Shown one piece after another: positions 1 through 8,085 of a DNA stretch of 64,000 nucleotides (its first letter is position 1; every line of letters begins with the position of its first letter). The position numbers and the translations under genes were made by a program. The notes beneath the pieces are model-generated. The model ran no database searches. It saw only the letters and a program-made list of their open reading frames with translations, and was not told the origin of the DNA. The DNA comes from JAUIAI01 sp045106815 (GTDB taxonomy: Bacteria > Pseudomonadota > Gammaproteobacteria > Burkholderiales > Burkholderiaceae_E): assembly GCA_045106815.1 (NCBI GenBank), contig JBGCFG010000015.1, forward strand, positions 1 to 64,000, given 5' to 3'.

Positions 1-480
1 TCGAAGTCGTTTTCTCTGTATGGAGAAAGGGTCGGTGCTCTTTCAATCGTGACCGAATCAGCGGACGAGCGTGCTCGCGTGACCAGCCAGGTCAAGCGAG
101 TCATTCGCACCAACTATTCCAACCCACCCACCCATGGCGGCTCGATCGTGGCCACTATTCTCGCCAGTGCAGATCTGCGCGCTCAGTGGGAATCAGAACT
201 CGCCCATATGCGGGTGCGCATCAAGGCCATGCGCGAAGGCCTGGTGAGCCGACTAAATGAGCGAATGAAGTCTCTGGGTATAGCGCGTGATTTCAGTTTT
301 ATTGCCGAGCAGAAAGGCATGTTCTCGTACTCGGGCCTGACGACTCAACAAGTTCACTATATGCGAGAACATGCTGGCATCTATGCGATAGATAGCGGCA
401 GAATTTGCCTGGCAGCCGTCAACGACGACAACATCGACAATGTGGCAAATGCCATGGCCGATGCTATTGTGAATGCTTAA
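1..480 (+). CDS. Aromatic-amino-acid/aspartate aminotransferase, C-terminal part (cut by window edge)
   Basis: The frame is open from base 1 and ends at 480, giving about 159 residues of a class I PLP-dependent aminotransferase. The second residue is the lysine of the motif SKSFSLYGERVG, which in AspC/TyrB enzymes forms the Schiff base with PLP. Further on come the family signatures NYSNPPTHGG and FSGLTTQQV and the arginine of SGRICLA that binds the substrate carboxylate. These match the C-terminal half of the aspartate/tyrosine aminotransferase family, which moves an amino group between aromatic amino acids or aspartate and 2-oxoglutarate in the cytoplasm. The N-terminal half lies outside the window, so substrate preference (AspC or TyrB) cannot be decided. 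A gap of 70 bases separates it from the CoA-transferase pair. Confidence 0.93.
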   Translation, partial: SKSFSLYGERVGALSIVTESADERARVTSQVKRVIRTNYSNPPTHGGSIVATILASADLRAQWESELAHMRVRIKAMREGLVSRLNERMKSLGIARDFSFIAEQKGMFSYSGLTTQQVHYMREHAGIYAIDSGRICLAAVNDDNIDNVANAMADAIVNA

Positions 481-550
481 GGTGAACACCTAAGGCCATT
501 ACATAAGCTTTGCGAACAGCATCAGCGCTCAAGCACTGGAGACAAGACAA

Positions 551-1417
551 GTGAAACTATCAACCCCGGCAGAATTGGCCGCCATTATTCCAGACGGCTG
601 CAAGCTGGCAGTCGCCAAAGATGAGACGGGCGTCGCCGTAGCGGTCACCGCCGCATTGGTGGCTCGCCAGGCACGCGATCTACATTTGGTGTGTTTGCCC
701 ATCTCAGGCCTGCAGGCAGACTTACTCATTGCGGCAGGCTGTATTGCTACCGTTGAAACCTCGGCCGTCACGATGGGCGAGTACGGCGCTGCGCCCTCGT
801 TTCTGCAAGCAGTTCGGACCGGCGCGATCAAATTACTCGATGGCACCTGCCCTGCCATTCACGCCGGCATTCAGGCCAGTCAGAAGGGCGTGCCCTTCGC
901 GGTTTTGCGGGGTATCCTGGACTCTGAGTTGCTGGAGCACCGGACTGACTGGCGCGTCATTGACAATCCGTTTGCCAATGACGATCCGATCGTCGCGATT
1001 AAGGCAATTGACCCTGATGTTGCGCTGATTCATGCGCAGGCAGCAGACCGGTTTGGTAATGTATTTATCGGGCGGGAGCGCGATTGCCTGACCCTCGCAC
1101 ATGCCGCCAAGCGTTGCTTAGTGACAGTCGAAGAAATCGTTGATGGCAATCTCCTGGACGATCCCGCGAAATCTGCTGGCGTTTTGCCAGCGCTGTATGT
1201 TGATGCGATCAGCCATGTGCCGGCAGGTGCGTGGCCAATCGGTTTTGGCGATCACTATGGCGCCGATGACACAGCCATGCGCGACTACCTGGGCGCTGCT
1301 CGCGCCAGCGAACCTGCCGATGGGTTGCTACGCAAGCTGGCGAGCAAGGCGCCCTGGGGATCGCTGGTCAAGCTTCCGGACACGCCTGTGGCCGCGTCTG
1401 CAAACGCCGATGACTGA
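551..1417 (+). CDS. CoA-transferase family I, alpha-like subunit
   Basis: A 288-residue protein resembling the A subunit of glutaconate/3-oxoacid CoA-transferases and of IpdA-type ring-opening hydrolases. Visible features are the N-terminal Rossmann-like part (residues 1-60), the GAAPSFLQAVRTGAIK region (about 76-95) and the DRFGNVFIGRERDCLTLAHA stretch near residue 166, which corresponds to the conserved region of the family. The start is GTG with a GGAG sequence a few bases upstream. It ends inside the next gene (overlap 1410-1417), so the two subunits are translationally coupled, as expected for an alpha/beta heteromer. Family members move CoA between acyl-CoA and a free acid, or hydrolyse cyclic beta-keto acyl-CoAs. 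The substrate is not readable from the sequence; the nearby thioesterase and Baeyer-Villiger enzyme suggest catabolism of a cyclic or branched compound. Confidence 0.8.
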   Translation: MKLSTPAELAAIIPDGCKLAVAKDETGVAVAVTAALVARQARDLHLVCLPISGLQADLLIAAGCIATVETSAVTMGEYGAAPSFLQAVRTGAIKLLDGTCPAIHAGIQASQKGVPFAVLRGILDSELLEHRTDWRVIDNPFANDDPIVAIKAIDPDVALIHAQAADRFGNVFIGRERDCLTLAHAAKRCLVTVEEIVDGNLLDDPAKSAGVLPALYVDAISHVPAGAWPIGFGDHYGADDTAMRDYLGAARASEPADGLLRKLASKAPWGSLVKLPDTPVAASANADD

Positions 1418-2165
1418 AGCTGAACAGGTCACCCGCCAGGAACTGTTGGCTTTCACCATATGCGGCATGCTTGCCGGGCTGAGGCATATTGCAGTAGGCG
1501 CGTCATCACCGATTCCGGGCACTGGCGCTCTGCTCGCTAGGGCGCTTGCCAACCGCGCGGGAGAAAGGCCGCCGCATTTGTCTATCCTGGGGTCGAAGAA
1601 GCACAACAGCTTTACGAACGGTGGTGTCGAAATCTTTGATTTGGCCGGGCAAGGCCGGCTTGATGCATTCTTCCTGGGCGGCGGTCAAATCGACGGGCAG
1701 GCAAACATCAATCTGATTGGAACGGGCGACTACCCTGAAAACCCGGTCAGATGGCCTGGCTCATTTGGCTCTGCGTATCTCTACCATTTGGTACCACGCG
1801 TGATTTTGTTTCGCGAAGAGCATTCGCGCAGGGTCTTTGTGCCAAAAGTTGAGTTTGTTTCTGCGGCTGGACCACGCACCGACCGCCAGCACTACCGTCC
1901 CGGCGGCCCATACGCGCTTCTCACTAATCGATGCCTGTTTGGCTTCGACAAAGACAGGCAACGCTTTCATCTGTGTAGCCTGCATCCGGGCCATACGCTT
2001 GAGGAGGTACGCGATGAGACCGGATTCGAGTTTGATGCGCCAGCCAATCCTCCGCAGACGCCACTGCCTGACGCCTCTACCCTCAGCTTGATGCGAGGGC
2101 CGGTCCTTGAAGAAATTGCCGAAACCTATCCGAAGTATGCGGCGGCGCAAGCTAATACAGCTTGA
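1410..2165 (+). CDS. CoA-transferase family I, beta-like subunit (IpdB/GctB-like)
   Basis: I place the start at ATG 1410, which overlaps the stop of the alpha subunit; the open frame continues upstream to 1140 only as a shadow of that gene. The 251-residue product fits the B subunit of glutaconate-CoA-transferase-like enzymes: DAFFLGGGQIDGQANINLIG (about residues 85-104) is the conserved Q-D/N-x-x-G-N-x-N segment of the family. The N-terminal part (VGASSPIPGTGALLARALA) has no glutamate where true transferases carry the catalytic Glu in the beta chain. The same loss is known in IpdB of steroid degradation, where the pair acts as a ring-opening hydrolase. I infer a hydrolase or atypical transferase; the family assignment is firmer than the reaction. 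Confidence 0.8.
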   Translation: MTEAEQVTRQELLAFTICGMLAGLRHIAVGASSPIPGTGALLARALANRAGERPPHLSILGSKKHNSFTNGGVEIFDLAGQGRLDAFFLGGGQIDGQANINLIGTGDYPENPVRWPGSFGSAYLYHLVPRVILFREEHSRRVFVPKVEFVSAAGPRTDRQHYRPGGPYALLTNRCLFGFDKDRQRFHLCSLHPGHTLEEVRDETGFEFDAPANPPQTPLPDASTLSLMRGPVLEEIAETYPKYAAAQANTA

Positions 2166-2308
2166 CTCAACACTCAGATTGAATGAGCCATCACGTGAAC
2201 CTTTTTGCTCGGACCGGCGACCTATAAGCGTTAGCAGTCAGGCACGCTGGTATGTCGCTTGACGACCACCCGTCTTCCGGTGGCTGGCAGCAGGCGATAT
2301 GAAGCTGC

Positions 2309-2324
2309 TATAATTTCAAGCTGT
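2309..2324 (+). promoter_or_regulatory. Promoter -10 box of tRNA-Asn
   Basis: A perfect TATAAT lies at 2309-2314, ten bases before the mature 5' end of the tRNA, where transcription would begin just upstream of base 2325. No good -35 box is seen at 16-18 bases spacing; the strong -10 may suffice with activation. This is an inference from sequence alone. Confidence 0.6.
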
Positions 2325-2400
2325 TCCCTGATAGCTCAGTTGGTAGAGCGACGGACTGTTAATCCGCAGGTCCCTGGTTCGAGCCCAGGTCGGGGAGCCA
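2325..2400 (+). tRNA. tRNA-Asn (anticodon GTT)
   Basis: A 76-nt cloverleaf with encoded CCA. The acceptor stem pairs TCCCTGA with TCGGGGA (one G-T pair), the D arm contains AGCTCAGTTGGTAGAG, the anticodon loop is CTGTTAA with anticodon GTT, and the T arm holds GGTTCGAGCCC. The discriminator base is G. It stands alone between the CoA-transferase genes and the thioesterase gene, with its own -10 box upstream and a terminator downstream. Confidence 0.97.
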
Positions 2401-2409
2401 TCCAATACA

Positions 2410-2444
2410 AGAGGTTGCGCGAGAGATCGGGCAACCTCTTTTTT
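2410..2444 (+). terminator. Rho-independent terminator of tRNA-Asn
   Basis: Arms AGAGGTTGC (2410-2418) and GCAACCTCT (2431-2439) form a perfect 9-bp stem with a 12-base loop, followed directly by a run of Ts to 2444. It starts nine bases after the tRNA CCA end and closes that unit just before the thioesterase gene. Confidence 0.9.
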
Positions 2445-2463
2445 CGTTCGAAACCAGCCCTTG

Positions 2464-3273
2464 ATGAGCAATATGACATCTCAATTCGACGATGAAACCG
2501 CCCTGACCCGGACTGGCGAAAACCGTTTTACCGGCCAGGTGCATGACGCCTGGAACATCGGGGCGAACCCTAATGGTGGATATCTGCTGGCAATCGCGCT
2601 CACCGCTTTACGCCAGGCCGTTCCCAGCCAGCCCGATCCGCTCAGTGTCACGGTTCACTATCTACGACCGGGAACACCCAATGCCCCATGCGACGTTGTG
2701 ATCGACCTTATCAAGACAGGCCGATCAGTGAGTACTGCCCGGGCGACTGTTTCCCAGGCTGGCAAGTCTCGATTTGAGGTAATGGCGAGTCTCGGCAAAA
2801 TTGAAGCGACACCGGCAAAGTCAACAGCCGAGCTCAACCCCGAGCGGCCCGATATCCCGCCCCCCGGTGACTGCATCATTAGAGACGGCGCTGGTCAGGG
2901 CGTCACGCTGGCGATCATGAACAGGCTCGACATCCGCCTCAATCCGGCCCATGCGCAACCGGGACAAGGCCCGGCAGAAATCTCCGGCTGGGTTCGCTTC
3001 AAGGACGGCCGTTTGCCCGATTCGAAGTCTTGCGCCTTGTTTGCGGACGCATTCCCACCAGCGGTTTTCGGTCTCCTTGGTCTGGTCGGATGGGTGCCAA
3101 CAGTGCAACTCACCGTCCATGTTCGACGCCAGCCAAGCCCAGGATGGATCCAGGCAAGCTTTCGAACCAACGATCTTAATGGCTCGCTCATGATTGAGGA
3201 TGGTTGCCTGTGGGACGAAAAGGGCCAACTCATTGCACAGTCCAGACAACTGGCCATGCTGCTAACTCAGTAA
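2464..3273 (+). CDS. Acyl-CoA thioesterase family protein (TesB-like double hotdog)
   Basis: A protein of about 269 residues with the features of the 4HBT_3/TesB-like thioesterase superfamily. The N-terminal hotdog shows NGGYLLAIALTAL (about residues 37-49) and the strand HYLRPG typical of these enzymes; the second hotdog includes WVRFKDGR and LFADAFPPAVF, and LTVHVRRQPSPGW closes the fold. Such proteins hydrolyse acyl-CoA esters in the cytoplasm; substrate range cannot be read. ATG 2464 follows a TTG directly and no strong ribosome binding site is visible; ATG 2473 is an alternative. It comes immediately after the tRNA terminator and 107 bases before the Baeyer-Villiger monooxygenase gene on the same strand. 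Confidence 0.82.
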   Translation: MSNMTSQFDDETALTRTGENRFTGQVHDAWNIGANPNGGYLLAIALTALRQAVPSQPDPLSVTVHYLRPGTPNAPCDVVIDLIKTGRSVSTARATVSQAGKSRFEVMASLGKIEATPAKSTAELNPERPDIPPPGDCIIRDGAGQGVTLAIMNRLDIRLNPAHAQPGQGPAEISGWVRFKDGRLPDSKSCALFADAFPPAVFGLLGLVGWVPTVQLTVHVRRQPSPGWIQASFRTNDLNGSLMIEDGCLWDEKGQLIAQSRQLAMLLTQ

Positions 3274-3380
3274 GCACCGCCAAAAACTTCGCTTTCTCAA
3301 TCTGTTGCTAAGCTTGCAAGCTTGCATGCGCAATTGGCGCCCGAATCCACCAACAAACGACCGTCCAGGAGACAGAAACT

Positions 3381-5009
3381 ATGTCGAGCACGAATCACTC
3401 TAAATCGACAGAGCATGAGTTTGACGCCATTGTGATTGGTGCTGGTTTTTCTGGGCTGTATCAGGTGCTGAGTCTGCGTGAAAAACTCGGTTTGGATGTC
3501 ATTGGATTTGAAGCTGGTGAAGCGGTCGGTGGCACCTGGCACTGGAATCGCTATCCGGGTGCCCGGTGTGACTCTGAGAGTCATTCATATTGCTATGCCT
3601 TTTCAGATGAACTCATTCAGGAATGGGAGTGGTCTGAAAGATATCCAGGCGCTGCTGAAATCAGGCGATACCTGGACTTTGTTGCGGACCGGTTCGATCT
3701 CAAGCGCAGCTTTCAGTTCAACACTCGAATCACAGCCGCTCAATACGATGAGTCTGCGAACCAGTGGGAGGTCACAACAGAACACGGCGATTGTTTCCGC
3801 GCGCAGTTTCTAATTACTGCCGTGGGCTGCCTATCAACAGCCAATGTGCCTGCCATTGACGGGCTGGATGAGTTTGCCGGCAACTGGTACCACACCGGCC
3901 AGTGGCCGCATGAAGGCGTGGACTTTTCCGGCAAGCGCGTAGGCCAAATTGGCACCGGGTCTACCGGTATTCAGTCAGCGCCTGTTATTGCAGAGACGGC
4001 CAAGCACCTGACAGTTTTTCAACGAACAGCCAACTACAGCATTCCTGCCCGTAACGCGCCGCTCACAAAAGACTTTAAAGAAAAGATCAAGGCGAACTTT
4101 GGCGAGATCCGAGAAACGATGCACAAGTCGTCTAACGGCCACCCTTTTTTAATCTCGCGACAACTTGCCGTTGAGACAGACGAGGCGCAGCGCAAAGCCC
4201 TTTATGAAGAAGCCTGGGAAAAAGGCGGACTGCAGTTTCGCGCCACTTTCTGGGACTTACTGACCGACCAGACTGCCAACGACACGGCGGCAGACTTCAT
4301 CAAGCAGAAGATTCGCGAGATCGTTAAAGATGAACAAACCGCAGCAGTACTAGCGGACATCGATCATCCCTACGCGACTAAGCGCCCGCCGATCGATACC
4401 AACTATTTTGAAACCTACAACCGACCTAACGTGTCGCTGGTTGATCTCAGGCAATCCCCGATTGAACGCATCACGCCTGCCGGTATTAAGACAAGTAGCG
4501 AGGAGTATCCGCTAGATATCATTGTGTTTGCGACCGGATTTGATGCCATGACCGGCCCTCTTTTGCGTTTGAACATTTCCGGCAAACAAGGCGTCAGCTT
4601 GAAGCAAGCCTGGTCGGCGGGCCCGAAGAACTACCTTGGCTTGCAGGTTGCTGGCTTCCCCAATCTCTTTACGATTACGGGCCCGGGCAGCCCCTCGGTA
4701 CTGTGCAATATGCCGGTGGCAATTGAACAGCATGTTGATTGGATCACAGAGTGTATTAGGCATCTGAAAGATACCGGCATCACTCGCATTGAAGCAACCG
4801 ATGACGCCTGTGAGAACTGGGTTAAACAAGTCAACGATGTCGCCCACGCTACTTTAATGCCCAAAGCAACGCACTCGTGGTACCAAGGCGCAAACGTGCC
4901 AGGCAAACCAAGAGTGTTTATGCCTTTCGCTGGCGGCATGGCCCGGTACCGACGAGTATGTGATGAGGTAGCCGCTAACCATTACAGCGGCTTTGAGCTG
5001 GCGCGCTAG
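3381..5009 (+). CDS. Baeyer-Villiger flavin monooxygenase (cyclohexanone monooxygenase-like)
   Basis: A 542-residue class B flavoprotein monooxygenase. It has an N-terminal FAD Rossmann motif GAGFSGLYQ (about residue 21), the Baeyer-Villiger fingerprint FAGNWYHTGQWP (about residue 166, fitting FxGxxxHxxxWP), a second NADPH-binding Rossmann motif GTGSTG, and the late ATGFDAMTG motif (about residue 386). Length equals typical cyclohexanone/phenylacetone monooxygenases. These enzymes use NADPH and O2 to insert oxygen next to a ketone, making esters or lactones. The substrate is unknown. An AGGAG sequence precedes the ATG at a good distance. With the CoA-transferase-like pair and thioesterase upstream, it may take part in breakdown of a cyclic ketone such as a terpenoid or steroid fragment; that link is inference. 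Confidence 0.94.
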   Translation: MSSTNHSKSTEHEFDAIVIGAGFSGLYQVLSLREKLGLDVIGFEAGEAVGGTWHWNRYPGARCDSESHSYCYAFSDELIQEWEWSERYPGAAEIRRYLDFVADRFDLKRSFQFNTRITAAQYDESANQWEVTTEHGDCFRAQFLITAVGCLSTANVPAIDGLDEFAGNWYHTGQWPHEGVDFSGKRVGQIGTGSTGIQSAPVIAETAKHLTVFQRTANYSIPARNAPLTKDFKEKIKANFGEIRETMHKSSNGHPFLISRQLAVETDEAQRKALYEEAWEKGGLQFRATFWDLLTDQTANDTAADFIKQKIREIVKDEQTAAVLADIDHPYATKRPPIDTNYFETYNRPNVSLVDLRQSPIERITPAGIKTSSEEYPLDIIVFATGFDAMTGPLLRLNISGKQGVSLKQAWSAGPKNYLGLQVAGFPNLFTITGPGSPSVLCNMPVAIEQHVDWITECIRHLKDTGITRIEATDDACENWVKQVNDVAHATLMPKATHSWYQGANVPGKPRVFMPFAGGMARYRRVCDEVAANHYSGFELAR

Positions 5010-5046
5010 AGCTCAACCCACGCGTGTAGACGTCACGTCCGAACCC

Positions 5047-5475
5047 CTAGTCAGATTGATGCCTCAGCACAAACACCGAGCACTGAGCATGCCTAACAAC
5101 CTGAGAGGCGACTGAGCCAAGCAGCACGTCGCTCAGCTTGGGGCTGTGCCCAGACATCACGATTGCATCGGTGACTGGGTTTGCCACCAACTCTAGGATT
5201 TTTCGATAGGGCCGACCGGTTTCGACAACGCATTTGGCCTTTGCCCCTAGACCTTCCTTGTCACGCAGTGACTCAAGCACCTTCATAGAATCATTGTGCC
5301 GCGTAGTCATTAGGTTGGCATCGAGCTGATCTGCGATATAGGCTGGCAAAGGCTCTAGCACATGCAACAGCGTGATCGTGCCCTCAGGCATCAGATTCAG
5401 TTTTGCGGTAGCCAGCGACTGGTGAGCCGTTGTGACATCGGCTGTGTCCACCGGAACAATAACGTGGGAAAACAT
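5047..5475 (-). CDS. Universal stress protein (UspA family)
   Basis: A 142-residue single-domain Usp protein. The N-terminus FSHVIVPVDTAD gives the first strand with the conserved Asp, and the C-terminal nucleotide-binding signature is present as MSGHSPKLSDVLLGSVASQV (about residues 108-127), fitting the G-2x-G-9x-G(S/T) pattern only in part, followed by HAQCSVFVLR. Members bind ATP or AMP and support stress survival. A strong AGGAGG sequence precedes the ATG. It converges with the monooxygenase gene (37-base gap, no clear terminator) and stands as a single gene. Confidence 0.92.
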   Translation of the reverse strand: MFSHVIVPVDTADVTTAHQSLATAKLNLMPEGTITLLHVLEPLPAYIADQLDANLMTTRHNDSMKVLESLRDKEGLGAKAKCVVETGRPYRKILELVANPVTDAIVMSGHSPKLSDVLLGSVASQVVRHAQCSVFVLRHQSD

Positions 5476-5582
5476 GGCACTCCTCCTAAGGCAGAACTAA
5501 ATCATGCCCGTCTCGTGCCAGGTAGCTTTGATTCAGGTCAACCCAGCTGACGAGCCCGTCAGCCCTCTGACAACCCGCGCGA

Positions 5583-6869
5583 CTACTCCATGACAAACAG
5601 CGGTTTGTCCTGGCTGAGTTCATTGTGCAGACACTTGAAGTAGACCTGTGGAGCTGCGCTTGCCTGATCGGTACACAGCAGGCGCGCCGTGGCGAACGCA
5701 TCGAGATTACCCGAGGCCTCTTGCCTGACCTCAGGCATCCGCAAGCCAGAGCTGAGCTTGGCCACCTCACTGCCCATACACTCATAGTAGGCAACCAGGT
5801 TACCGGCATTGCGTCCGGCGGTACACCAGGTTTCGAGCGCATCACGTTCGGACTGCGCAAGGACGGAGATTGGCAAACGATCAGCGGCGCTGCGCGCCTT
5901 CTGCGGATCAAGCAGTTGTTCCAGGACAGCCTTGTCTGCGCGTCCTACCGTTGGCAGGCCTTGTTGCAGTTGCCACGCAAGAATGGCCGTGCGTGTTCGA
6001 GTGCCCATGAGTCCATCAGCCGGTCCGGGCGCAAATCCGTTCTTGCTTAGCAGACCCTGAATGGCGAGCACCGTCGGATCGCCCAGTCGATCAGGGCTCG
6101 GGGTCGCGGCAGCCGCAGAAACCACTGAGGGTGCCGCCGGCACCCGGGCCACATTGTTTGACGGAATTGCGGATTCCCGCTCCGGCTCTCGATCGTTCTC
6201 GGCCGTCTCGGTGACCAGGCCAGCTTTTCCTGCGAGCTCGCGTGCCGACTCAATCGTGCTGGCATATGCAGCCGCGATCTTAGCGACCGGGGCAACTTTG
6301 GCAAGCGGCTTTTCCTCAGTCAGTGCTAACGAAGACGGAGTCGATACCGACAACTCTGGCGACGCGTCGAGCGTCTGACTGCCTGCGGCGGCAGCAGGCC
6401 GCTGCGTGAGCACTTCTGAAGCAGCGCTGGCACGAGGCGTTGTGGTGGTCGCAGGCCGGGTCTGGCGGATCACACCGCGCCAGGCCGGGTCGCTGCCCAC
6501 CACCTGCCTCGCACTATCTCGGGAAATGCTCGTATCAGACCAAAAAACCGCGCCCAGAACACTGCCCGAAAGCGCGATGATCAAAAACCAGAGCACCCAC
6601 GGCCGGGACTGGCTAGCTGGTACCGTGGCATCACGGTGCCGGCTGCGCTGCCAGAATCGTCTTTCAAACGCATCAGGTGGTGGCGTAGACGACCTATCGG
6701 CAAGCGCAGCCTGCGCCGAAAATGCCTCGCGCACGCGTTTGCTGCCATTTGATCGGGGTACGTCAGTCACAGAGTCGCCATCGGTGTGTGGTTCTTTTGC
6801 ATAAATATAGCTCAGAAAGCACACAGAATCGGCTTTTCGCTGGGCCACTTTGCGACTGTTAACGACCAT
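5583..6869 (-). CDS. Membrane-anchored protein with peptidoglycan-binding domain and C-terminal Cys-pair repeats
   Basis: 428 residues, family not recognised as a whole. A single membrane segment, WVLWFLIIALSGSVLGAVFW (about residues 90-109), follows a polar N-terminus. Then comes an Ala/Ser/Pro-rich periplasmic linker, a PG_binding_1-type domain (VLAIQGLLSKNGFAPGPADG to VLEQLL, about 267-317), and a C-terminal part with two similar segments each holding two cysteines about 14 residues apart (WCTAGRNAGNLVAYYEC and LCTDQASAAPQVYFKC). The first 33 residues look atypical; a GTG at 6770 (VTDVPRS) is a credible alternative start. Orientation would be N-in with the peptidoglycan-binding domain in the periplasm. 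The next gene upstream on the same strand ends seven bases away, so the two may be co-transcribed. No enzymatic domain is visible. Confidence 0.72.
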   Translation of the reverse strand: MVVNSRKVAQRKADSVCFLSYIYAKEPHTDGDSVTDVPRSNGSKRVREAFSAQAALADRSSTPPPDAFERRFWQRSRHRDATVPASQSRPWVLWFLIIALSGSVLGAVFWSDTSISRDSARQVVGSDPAWRGVIRQTRPATTTTPRASAASEVLTQRPAAAAGSQTLDASPELSVSTPSSLALTEEKPLAKVAPVAKIAAAYASTIESARELAGKAGLVTETAENDREPERESAIPSNNVARVPAAPSVVSAAAATPSPDRLGDPTVLAIQGLLSKNGFAPGPADGLMGTRTRTAILAWQLQQGLPTVGRADKAVLEQLLDPQKARSAADRLPISVLAQSERDALETWCTAGRNAGNLVAYYECMGSEVAKLSSGLRMPEVRQEASGNLDAFATARLLCTDQASAAPQVYFKCLHNELSQDKPLFVME

Positions 6870-6876
6870 TCATCGG

Positions 6877-7938
6877 TCAGTAGGTGACGGCCTCCCGCCA
6901 GAGCCTAGCGATCAGGAGCGCAGCAGGCTCTGCACTCGCAAGCGCGGCTGCCTGGCCAGCCCATGCCTGCATCCGCTCGATGTCATCTTCGCGAGTGGCT
7001 TCGGCGCGCATTTGAGCGGTCATCGCTCGTTGCACGGGATAGGGCGCGGGCTCCGGACCTCGCTCTGCAGCGATAACATACTCAGTCTGTAACGCGCGTC
7101 CCCAGCGGCCAGAAAACGCGCGGGTCAGCCTGGTTTTCTCAGGCGCCGCATGACCCAGGCTCTGCGCCCAGGCCGGAGAAATACCGGCTTCAGGGCAGCG
7201 CAACAGCCCCGTGCCAATTTGTACCGCGCTGGCGCCTAGCGTCAGAGCAGCTGCTATGCCGCGCGCGTCAGCAACACCGCCGGTGGCGACAACAGGCACG
7301 CGAACAGCATCAGCGATCTGAGGCACGAGCGCAAACAGCCCCACTGCTCGCTTATCGGCATCGACTGCTTCAAAGGCACCGCGATGCCCGCCCGCCTCTG
7401 CCCCTTGAGCGACGATTACGTCGGCGCCAGCGTGGGCAGCCATTCGCGCTTCTTCCACGGTTGTGCAACAGGCGAACCAAGCGATGCCGGCATCTTTTAG
7501 CCTTGCAACGAAAGGCTCGGGGTACAAGCCCATAATTGACGAAACAGCCGTCGGCGCCGCTGCCAGCAAGGCCTCACACTGCTCTTCAAAGTCAACAACG
7601 CCAACTGACAATTCATTGGGGTCTATGCGCGGGCCATATTGCGCGAGGAATGCAGCCACCGCTTCTTCATGCTCGGCGCGTCGCGTTGGTTCAGGGTCCG
7701 GCACCCACAGATTTATTTGTAGCGGACGATCACCCGTCAGACGGTACTCCTTGACCCAGTCTGCAATCGCGTCAGCCTTGTGTAACAGGGCGCCGAGAGC
7801 CCCCATGCCGCCGCCGTCAGCAACACCGGCTGCCAACGTCACAGGACACGCGCCGGCCATCGGCGCCATCATAACCGGCACCTTTAGCCCGAAACGTTCT
7901 GCGAATCCAATGGCTCTTTCAATACTTGCTACGGTCAT
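6877..7938 (-). CDS. NAD(P)H-dependent flavin oxidoreductase / nitronate monooxygenase family
   Basis: Start placed at ATG 7938, which has AGGGGA at ideal distance; 15 more codons are open upstream. The 353-residue product is a TIM barrel of the 2-nitropropane dioxygenase family. It shows VPVMMAPMAGACPVTLAAGV at the N-terminus, VIVAQGAEAGGHRG (the FMN-phosphate region with the conserved QGxEAGGH), VPVVATGGVADARGIAAAL and LGASAVQIGTGLL. Members bind FMN and oxidise alkyl nitronates or reduce quinones. It lies divergent to the esterase gene and upstream of the peptidoglycan-binding protein gene. Confidence 0.92.
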   Translation of the reverse strand: MTVASIERAIGFAERFGLKVPVMMAPMAGACPVTLAAGVADGGGMGALGALLHKADAIADWVKEYRLTGDRPLQINLWVPDPEPTRRAEHEEAVAAFLAQYGPRIDPNELSVGVVDFEEQCEALLAAAPTAVSSIMGLYPEPFVARLKDAGIAWFACCTTVEEARMAAHAGADVIVAQGAEAGGHRGAFEAVDADKRAVGLFALVPQIADAVRVPVVATGGVADARGIAAALTLGASAVQIGTGLLRCPEAGISPAWAQSLGHAAPEKTRLTRAFSGRWGRALQTEYVIAAERGPEPAPYPVQRAMTAQMRAEATREDDIERMQAWAGQAAALASAEPAALLIARLWREAVTY

Positions 7939-8085
7939 TTGCTGTCCCCTAGTGCCCCCGATAGATGCGCCTGTCTTGTGCACGCGGCATCATAGCGCGT
8001 TGCATGAGCCCCATTACAATGGCGGGGCGCTGGCGACGATGATGATGCCGGCGACCAATCCTTGTTTTTGCCATCAGGAGAACGC

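Noticed and set aside
1140..1409. Upstream extension of the beta-like CoA-transferase frame
   Set aside because: It overlaps the alpha-like gene in another frame and reads as unrelated sequence; ATG 1410 gives the family N-terminus and a stop/start overlap.
2259..2314. TTGACG at 2259 as -35 box of the tRNA-Asn promoter
   Set aside because: It lies 44 bases from the TATAAT, too far for a -35 element.
8000..8020. TTGCAT and TACAAT as a promoter for the esterase gene
   Set aside because: The spacing is nine bases, far too short for a sigma-70 promoter, and no other -35 box fits.
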